A stretch of DNA of 64,000 nucleotides, from assembly GCA_040954595.2 (NCBI GenBank), contig CM082589.2, positions 5,270,001 to 5,334,000 of the forward strand, given 5' to 3'. The position numbers and the translations under genes were made by a program. The stretch comes from Balanoglossus misakiensis (lineage: Eukaryota; Hemichordata). Shown here in pieces: positions 57,788 through 64,000 of this stretch (positions are counted from its first letter, which is position 1; each line of letters begins with the position of its first letter). The notes under the pieces are model-generated. The model ran no database searches and had not been told where the DNA came from. It saw only the letters and a list, made by a program, of their open reading frames with translations.

Positions 57788-60261
57788 TGTTTCTATGTCA
57801 ATTTCTTCGTTGCTAGGGCGAATTCGGTGTTCCGGGAATGGAAGGTATTCAGGGAAAGAAAGGAGACAGGGGACCGGTCGGACCATCAGGACCAGTACGT
57901 TTTTTCACACTTCCCTTGAATATTGACCTCTCTGAGCTCAGGCGCGCACATGTGTGACACCACTGTCTCGCTCTTGGATCGCAGGCAAAATTATTCGGGC
58001 GTTCTTTCAACCTAACTTCAATAGCATGAAACGTCTTCTGTTCGAAGACATAGATACAAGGAGAAATATTGTCCTACCTCGCATTGTCACGAAGAACTGT
58101 GCTTGCTTTTGCTGTAGAAATGTGGTGAATTTGTCGAGCCATGCAGCCAGAATATACACACTGAAACAACGGTTAGGCCGGCCCACTGACACAAAACGAA
58201 GGGCTTCATCCGTTCTATAAAGGAAGACTAATTTACATATAAGCCTAGCACCTGGACACAAGCTATGCACTAGTAACTGGCCAGACAAAGAGCTGGCAGT
58301 TACATTTAAATATGCCGCATGTTTGACTCTTGAGTCAACCGCTTACAAATGATGGATAAACCTTACTGACTTTTATTTTCCTTCGGAAGATTGGCTTCAA
58401 AGGCGACCAAGGGGAAGTGGGGATGCAGGGACCACGAGGTGCGCAGGGCATGCCGGGACTTCAAGGTGACGTCGGCAGGAGAGGCGAGAGAGGTCCGCGC
58501 GGCTTCAACGGTATACAGGGTGAACCCGGACTGCCTGTGAGTATTTGCATATAGGGTCATCGAACATGGTGCTGCTGTCTCTCATGGCTGATTCGTGAGA
58601 TCTCGCGAGATTTGGTACAATCAAGCTTTGTGCAGAGTTTAACAAAATATGGAACTTAAACCAAATATCACATCAAATGAAATCATATCAGTCACAGCAA
58701 AGGCAACATTCTGAATTAAGAAGATACGTTTTATGATATAGCAATGATACCAAACAAATTTACGACTGACACGCCAAATAATACCAGGAACGCTGTATTA
58801 ACATCCTTACCCGTAACGCAATTATATTAAACAATGCATTGACTATATATTTCTCGTGTTCAGGGAGCTACACCATCAGACGAGAAGCTCTTGAACATGA
58901 TCAATAGAGTCTTAACAGGTCAGTATAGGGTCACTATAAAGTGGACAGTTTTATCGCATCAAGGAGAGCTGGTTAAGAAAATATTAACCAATCAGCTTTC
59001 GATGGAGACATGATTCTCTTTAGGATGCATTGTGAGAGTGAACGGACAGATCTATTTATCTGAATGACAGCCAACAATGAAAATGTCCTCTATAAATGCC
59101 ACAAGAAGAATTTTTGCTGTGGGCTGTTTTGGTTCAGATATTCCAAGTTGAGAATATAGTCGAGACCTGCAACCAAGTCCCGAATAACATAACTCGCAAA
59201 TGTGCTATCTTGTCGCAAGAGAATGTGCAGACGCTATAAATCGGCTGAAATGCTGTTGTAATTTTGAATAAATGTATGTTAACTTAATATATTGTCCGTG
59301 TCTTGTCCGTGCAGAACAACTGTCGGTGGTGGCGTCAAAACTGACAGGTCCACCAGGGCCACCCGGCCGCGGATTCGCTGGACCACAAGGTGAACCGGGC
59401 AAACAGGGACAACAAGGCCAACAAGGTCTTCAGGGACAACCGGGACCACAAGGCGGCAGAGGAATCCGTGGATTTCCTGGGTTTATCGGACCACAGGGTA
59501 ACAAAGGTACGTTTCATCCTTATTCTGTCGAATGACGACACCGTCTTATGAACTTTTTCTCATGTTTGAGAAGAGACACGAAAATGATGAAATCTGCTGT
59601 AGAATATCGGGGCATGCACCATGCACAACTTTGAATGAGAGAGCAAAATTGTCTCATATTTGAAATTCAAAATGCCGATCTCTCCGACTACTGGTTCAAA
59701 TATGACAAGACAGTGAACACACTGCTTTCTTTTGTTTTTTTTTTAAATGACTCCGCCCTCATGCACTTTAATATAGCAATGAACAAAGCCTGGTTTTGAA
59801 CCGTAAGTTCCACTGTCGATTGAGTTTTGTGACAACGCGTACATTTTTTTTTCTGTTTCAGGTGAACCTGGCGATGAGGGCAGGGCTGGCGCTGAAGGCA
59901 AGGGTGTGATGGGACCAGAAGGGCCACCAGGTCCAGCAGGTGAGTATCACACGGCACAAAAGATCACAACTGACAGATATTTTCCTATCATTGCGAGATC
60001 TCGCGAGACTAGCAAGAAACTACCAATAATCTATCAAAAATTGATTATGCTTTTGTTTTTCTGTATTTTATCATAGGTCCACCTGGCCCGTTGGGTTTGA
60101 GTAGCCCAGGACGCGATGGTGCCAGAGGCCAGCCCGGTAACCCAGGCAACCCGGGTGTCCAGGGTCGTACAGGACCGCGCGGACCGCCAGGGTATTGCGA
60201 ATATTGCAACTATTCACCGGGCATTGCGGCGCTCTCATCGCAGAGGAACGTGAAGGGATAG
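48146..60261 (+). CDS. COL9A1: Type IX collagen alpha-1-like chain (FACIT), 37 coding exons, 965 aa
   Basis: Exons: 48146-48203, 48457-48513, 48792-48815, 49463-49598, 49888-50097, 50289-50478, 50695-50766, 50890-50907, 51244-51282, 51500-51589, 51832-51867, 52011-52064, 52271-52315, 52508-52555, 52875-52949, 53087-53140, 53481-53534, 53812-53859, 54043-54096, 54170-54223, 55052-55105, 55319-55372, 55594-55647, 55784-55837, 56002-56055, 56186-56239, 56415-56522, 56634-56732, 57000-57107, 57295-57366, 57504-57539, 57817-57894, 58390-58536, 58864-58918, 59315-59506, 59862-59939, 60077-60261. The total of 2898 bases is in phase throughout. The protein has a signal peptide (residues 1-19), NC4/TSPN (20-257), COL3, NC3, COL2, NC2 (~799-825), COL1 (826-943) and NC1 (944-965). 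NC4 matches vertebrate alpha-1(IX) closely ([32 protein letters not shown]) and keeps its four cysteines. The product is an extracellular-matrix fibril-associated collagen. Length is close to the vertebrate chain (about 920). Confidence 0.93.
48550..48623 (+). repeat. Dispersed ~70-bp repeat, copy 1 (collagen intron 2)
   Basis: From GGACGC through TTTATACTCACGAAATTACG to ACGATCGTCGACCTTTAAAC, it recurs at 51728-51797 with a few differences, same orientation. It may be part of a short interspersed element. Confidence 0.8.
51728..51797 (+). repeat. Dispersed ~70-bp repeat, copy 2 (collagen intron 10)
   Basis: Second copy of the 48550 repeat, ending about 34 bases before exon 11. The copies differ by a two-base indel (ATATAAGA versus ATAAGA) and a few substitutions. 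Confidence 0.8.
52209..52261. repeat. (TTTA)n microsatellite in collagen intron 12
   Basis: About 13 TTTA units ending 9 bases before the exon 13 boundary, inside the usual pyrimidine-tract position. Confidence 0.95.
52659..52772. repeat. (GAAT)n microsatellite in collagen intron 14
   Basis: About 28 GAAT units with two early interruptions, about 100 bases before exon 15. Confidence 0.95.
53767..53790. repeat. (TGTC)n microsatellite in collagen intron 17
   Basis: Six TGTC-type units about 20 bases before the exon 18 acceptor. Confidence 0.9.
55663..55744. repeat. Compound tetranucleotide array in collagen intron 23
   Basis: TGTC units give way to TGCG, then TACG, then TATG, each block several units long, about 15 bases after the exon 23 donor. 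Confidence 0.95.
56283..56391. repeat. (GAT)n microsatellite filling collagen intron 26
   Basis: About 36 triplets in an intron of only 175 bases, ending 23 bases before exon 27. The pyrimidine tract left is CTTGTTTACATTCTTTCACG. Confidence 0.95.
57721..57786. repeat. (GAT)22 microsatellite in collagen intron 31
   Basis: Pure GAT run ending 30 bases before exon 32, in the same orientation as the arrays at 43767 and 56283. Confidence 0.95.
58864..60261 (+). other. COL9A1: NC2, COL1 and NC1 of the collagen gene, exons 34-37
   Basis: NC2 ([14 protein letters not shown] then [11 protein letters not shown]) aligns in position and character with the vertebrate NC2 trimerisation segment. COL1 is 118 residues and has short triplet imperfections (GR-GF and GK-GV) typical of FACIT COL1. 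NC1 ends the chain with YCEYC and 17 further residues. The phase shifts to 1 for these last exons. Confidence 0.85.
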
Positions 60262-61646
60262 ATAGAGAGACTACAGCACTAAAAACAGTCCGACATGTTT
60301 TCCAGTTGTCTTCACCAACTGGCAGTTTTTTCTGTCAATTTGTCTGCACAACTGGAGAACAGATTGTTAAGATCACTTACTTTATTTTTTACAATTACTT
60401 TCTCATTGCTATGCAATTTAACATTTGAGTGAATGGTGCTCCTTTTTTAATTTTAAAGGCGAGGTTTGGAGCAAAGAGAAACTTCGAAATATCCCCTTTT
60501 AAATTGCAGCTGAACAACATTTTGCATATTATTCCCACTAGTTTTACGCTAATTTTTAAATCATTATCCCCGAGGTCTGTGTTAAATCTAAGACATCGAC
60601 ACACAGACAGTATTAATCAACATGGAAAATCACGGACAACTATAAGTTCATTTCAAGACTTGAAAAGTTATATTTCCTGTGATTTATGATCTGCAAAAAG
60701 TTAAGGGAGAGAGCCAGTTGCTTCACGAATTATTTTTTCATTAGATATTTTACTTTCTATCACTTCAACGAGAATCTATGCTGAATGGAAAAGTGTCTGG
60801 AAAGAACGACCATTGAAGTATGCTTTTAAACATTAGAAGAATGTTGTTGGGGTCGCAGCTGGAAATTCAAATTGTTCCACTCACAACAGAAAATATTTTC
60901 GATAAAAGAAAATTTTCTCCTTATTTTAGATTTGTAAAAATATGTTTGTTTTTTAAATTCCCGGTAATAGACTAAGTACATTTTCTATCGATAGGGGTAT
61001 CTTAGATACAAACCTTCCCAGAATTCACTGCGTGACCATAAGTGTTTCATGTCGGCCAAGGCATCATGCCACGAGGACAATCCCAAAAGATGTGAGCGAA
61101 ACATTCTCGGGGTCGCGCGCGCCTTCCTGAAAGACACGTTTGCCGAAGTCCCAACGACTTCCTTTAGTCCATAAACCCTGAGACCCAAATTTCGATCAGC
61201 ATCACAGAAAACTTACCTACAATATCAGTTTTGGCCAGTAAGAATAATACTGATTCATTAGCTGTAATGAATTCTGGGAACCATGCTTCGGTCAAAGGTC
61301 AGTATCGATAGACAGTATACGATTGGCCATGGTTACAAGATATATCGTAGACAATAGCAAAACTGCTTCTATCTTTTATGCGTATCCATGCGACTAACAT
61401 TTCTTTTGAGATCATTATATTGCTCTAATTTGATTAAATACATAGATTTCTAGATTTAACTGCTTTCAGATCCAATGCCACCATTTTTTTTTTGATTTTG
61501 AATATTTTTTAATCTTAATTATATTCTTGGTGCTATGTTTATTTGATTTTGACACTGAAATAGACAACATGACCATTCACGTACAAGACCCACTGATAAA
61601 CCGTCAGTGTCTAATGAACATGTTGTATTACCCTAGAAGTCTAGCA

Positions 61647-61752
61647 TTAAAGGGACAAAGTTTCTTTTTGAGCGTTTATTTTTCATGAAGTGTTTGATAT
61701 GAAAAGCTGTTATATCACAAAAAGGTCAAAAAGAGAGACTTTGTCCCTTTAA
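61647..61752. mobile_element. Small MITE with ~27-bp inverted ends flanked by TTAA
   Basis: Both ends read TTAAAGGGACAAAGT inward and continue with imperfect matching into TTTCTTTTTGAGC and CTCTCTTTTTGAC. TTAA sits at each outer edge, the target duplication typical of piggyBac-type elements. The internal part is about 50 bases and codes for nothing. Confidence 0.75.
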
Positions 61753-61829
61753 CCATCATTTTGATTCAGAGTTCAGTTAGCTCTTACAAAGTTACCTCAG
61801 TTAAGCCAGTTTTGCATTTGGTGCTATTC

Positions 61830-61835
61830 AATAAA
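61830..61835 (+). terminator. Candidate polyadenylation signal (AATAAA) of the collagen gene
   Basis: AATAAA 1.57 kb downstream of the collagen stop. It is the clearest plus-strand hexamer in this interval, so the assignment is inferred by position. Confidence 0.35.
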
Positions 61836-62170
61836 GCCATTGTTTCTATATTGGTCAATTGTCTGTGTCTGATCTTTGCGAAAGAAATTTCCTTGCCCAA
61901 AGGGAATGCCAACGCTGCGCTATTCCTTTTCGTGCTTCTAGGATAGTGCCCCTTACGGGCAAGGAACGAGTCTGAGGGGATCCTTATGAATATGCAAATT
62001 TCGAGCAGAAAAAAAATCAAGAGTTGCAGGCGCCCTCTAGAGATGGAACTAAAAAATTCCTGAACTGTCTTGCTTCATTGGCAAGAGACTGCATCTGGGC
62101 TATACAATGTTTAAAAGAGCTATACGAAACATAAACATTAACAACATTTTTAAAATGAGAAAAAATTGCC

Positions 62171-62176
62171 TTTATT
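62171..62176 (-). terminator. Candidate minus-strand polyadenylation signal
   Basis: TTTATT on the plus strand reads AATAAA on the minus strand and is followed on that strand by an A/T-rich stretch. A gene entering from beyond 64000 could end here, convergent with the collagen gene. Confidence 0.3.
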
Positions 62177-63279
62177 CCTCCATTCACTGATTACAGAATA
62201 CATTATAGCAGTAATAATTAAGCTTTCAACTTCCATACTACAAAATACAGGTTTACTTGTAATTCGAATATAACACCCAATTAGACAATGTCCCGTTCAC
62301 ATGAAGCCATCATTGAAGGCAGAATTTCCTGTTCTTCCAAATTTTATTTCGCGATCCAGCAGTCTGGCCTGTGAAATAGTGATGGCAAGAGCTGGTACGT
62401 GCCATGCTTACACGATGGTTATACAGATGTATTTTTCCGAATTTGTAGTCCGAGACTGCTGAAAACGTACATCAACGTGTAACGATCGTAAAGTGATCTG
62501 ATGTTCATAAAAAAAGGTGACAAATTTTTACGAGAAGAACGGAACAATACTGGGAAACATTCGTTTATGAATCAGTCGGAAATTTGTGTTGATCAGTTTA
62601 AACATTTAAATCAGAGGAACTTGTTTCACATCGGGAACAAACTTCACCAAAAAACCTACCAATACTAAAAAATTAAGGCAACGATTGACACAGAAATTTC
62701 TGGAAAAAATCTTTGGATTAAATCGTATGAAAAATCACATCTCCCTAAGCTTTGAGGCGGCAACCAGACACTTAAATCAAGGTTCACCCTGTCACCCCTG
62801 AATCACTAATAGAGTGGTCTAACCCGCTCATTAGGAAGCAATGGGGGTTAAAGGCCACTGTATTATTGTAACAGGGGGGAAAGATCAGACCACAGCTTAA
62901 AAGCCTGGCAAGCAGAGACCAGACAAGTCAATTATACAATTCCGTGATACAAGCAGTTACATTTTTTACTGCGTCTAGCTTATGCAACCTACAGTGCTAG
63001 GAAATCTCATTCAGACATAATGTGTATTTTTTTTTTGGCATCCCCTACTATCAGACGCAAACAAATCTCTTTTCTTCAGTCAGAATATTGGAAAGACTGT
63101 AAATTCACTGCCAACTACTTCTCTTAGGATGAATGGACAAAAATCTACCTAAGCTATAATACACAACTACAGTCAATGTGTTTTAATCGCTATGCTTCAG
63201 CCCTATAGAACGAAAAAAGGCAGTTATGGGGCTGTGAAAAATAAAAAAACTTGGCTCATTCAATCAAAAGTCTTCCGTA

Positions 63280-63430
63280 CTTTGAAGTGAATTTCAAGAC
63301 GCTGTTTGCAGATAACTCAGTCCTCAGCTTGTTTTCGGCAGAAAGTGTACACCTTTTATCCAGACATCAAACAATTCCTAATGTTTGTAAAAATTATTAA
63401 AAAAAAAAATCAACGAAATTCACTTCAAAG
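63280..63430. repeat. Fold-back with perfect 16-bp inverted repeat
   Basis: CTTTGAAGTGAATTTC at 63280-63295 is the exact reverse complement of 63415-63430. The ~120-base loop is AT-rich. It may be a MITE remnant; no target duplication was found. Confidence 0.65.
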
Positions 63431-63873
63431 ACTGATTTATAATTGAATGGCCTGACTCGGATAATTTGTTGTGTTCTTAGTTTTAATGGTTCAGAAACTA
63501 ACCTTTTTTAATATGCGTATTTTCTAATACAGTATATAATTATGTTACAAAATAAATGCATGAATATCGTTACAACAAGCCATGGAGGTTAGCTAACCAC
63601 ACACAAAAAGAATACATGTACAGCCTAATGGTCAATATTAACATATACACGCTAATATGAGTCCTCAACGTACTCACAAAACATTTTATTCAGGTACATT
63701 TGTAAAATGAAAAATAACCAACCAACGCAAAAAAAAAAATTACAATATCTAAAAGACTCTCTTTCTTTCAATGTTGTTTGTTTAGTTAAATAACAAAATA
63801 AAACAGGGACCTAAATAAAGTTGAATAGTCAAACGAGATGGATCGTCTTGTATCGTTCGATGTGTATGCAGAC

Positions 63874-63951
63874 CGTCAACCCCTCTTGCAGAATGGAATA
63901 ACCTCTTGGGGACCGGTTCACTTTTCTGCAAGGGGAAGAGGTTGACAGCTG
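63874..63951. repeat. Imperfect hairpin
   Basis: GTCAACCCCTCTTGCAGAA pairs with TTCTGCAAGGGGAAGAGGTTGAC with a small bulge, around a loop of about 35 bases. It could form a stem in RNA from either strand. Confidence 0.55.
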
Positions 63952-64000
63952 CCTTTGACAAAAAATAATTCTCTATGAAAAAAAAAATGTATGAAACGCT

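Larger units (their letters stand above)
54043..58536 (+). other. COL9A1: COL2 triple-helix region of the collagen gene, exons 19-33
   Basis: Fifteen exons, all phase 0 and starting with a Gly codon except exon 33 (which begins Ile). Eight consecutive exons are exactly 54 bases and the others are 36, 72, 78, 99, 108, 108 and 147. About 360 residues of Gly-X-Y, compared with about 340 in vertebrates. Confidence 0.88.
60262..64000. other. Downstream region: probable collagen 3' UTR and unassigned DNA
   Basis: No coding frame is supported. AATAAA at 61830 could end the collagen transcript, giving a 3' UTR of about 1.6 kb that would include a MITE. From about 62170 the AT-rich sequence could be a minus-strand 3' UTR. 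Two fold-back sequences lie near the right edge. Confidence 0.5.

Noticed and set aside
62740-62870. Possible tRNA-like fold around GGTTCACC
   Set aside because: No acceptor stem, anticodon arm or A/B box spacing could be drawn.

Overview
The window is nuclear DNA from an animal, most likely an invertebrate deuterostome such as a lancelet or hemichordate. The reasons are GT-AG introns of about 100-800 bases, collagen exons of 54 bases, a complete type IX collagen alpha-1-like gene, a polycystin-type GAIN/GPS protein, an expanded family of Golgi sulfotransferases, and many tetra- and trinucleotide microsatellites. The species cannot be fixed from sequence alone. No prokaryotic operon, CRISPR array, tRNA or rRNA was recognised.

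Layout. (1) Bases 1-6166 are one tandem satellite with an 88-base unit, about 70 copies. (2) 6273-10199 (+) is a ten-exon gene for a secreted protein: signal peptide, CUB, GAIN-like region and GPS motif, ending 14 residues after the predicted GPS cleavage point with no membrane segment. (3) 10609-37534 holds seven paralogous sulfotransferase genes in the order - + + + - - -. Each has an uninterrupted coding exon and a type II membrane layout, with PAPS-binding motifs near PKAGGTS and REP...S. The second and third copies lie in a tandem duplication of about 2.5-3 kb that includes the 5' noncoding DNA. The sixth and seventh are nearly identical over their last ~500 bases, as expected after gene conversion. 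(4) 37535-48145 shows no convincing gene and may hold the collagen gene's promoter or leader exon. (5) 48146-60261 (+) is a complete COL9A1-like gene of 37 coding exons and 965 residues, with the FACIT order NC4-COL3-NC3-COL2-NC2-COL1-NC1. (6) 60262-64000 holds the likely collagen 3' UTR, a small MITE, two fold-back sequences, and possibly the 3' end of a minus-strand gene beyond the window.

Functionally, the window pairs enzymes predicted to sulfate glycans in the Golgi with two secreted or matrix proteins. Any functional link is only inference from proximity; the sulfotransferase acceptor substrates are unknown. The exon models were read by eye. All internal codon phases agree for the GPS gene (1515 coding bases) and the collagen gene (2898 coding bases), which is good internal support.
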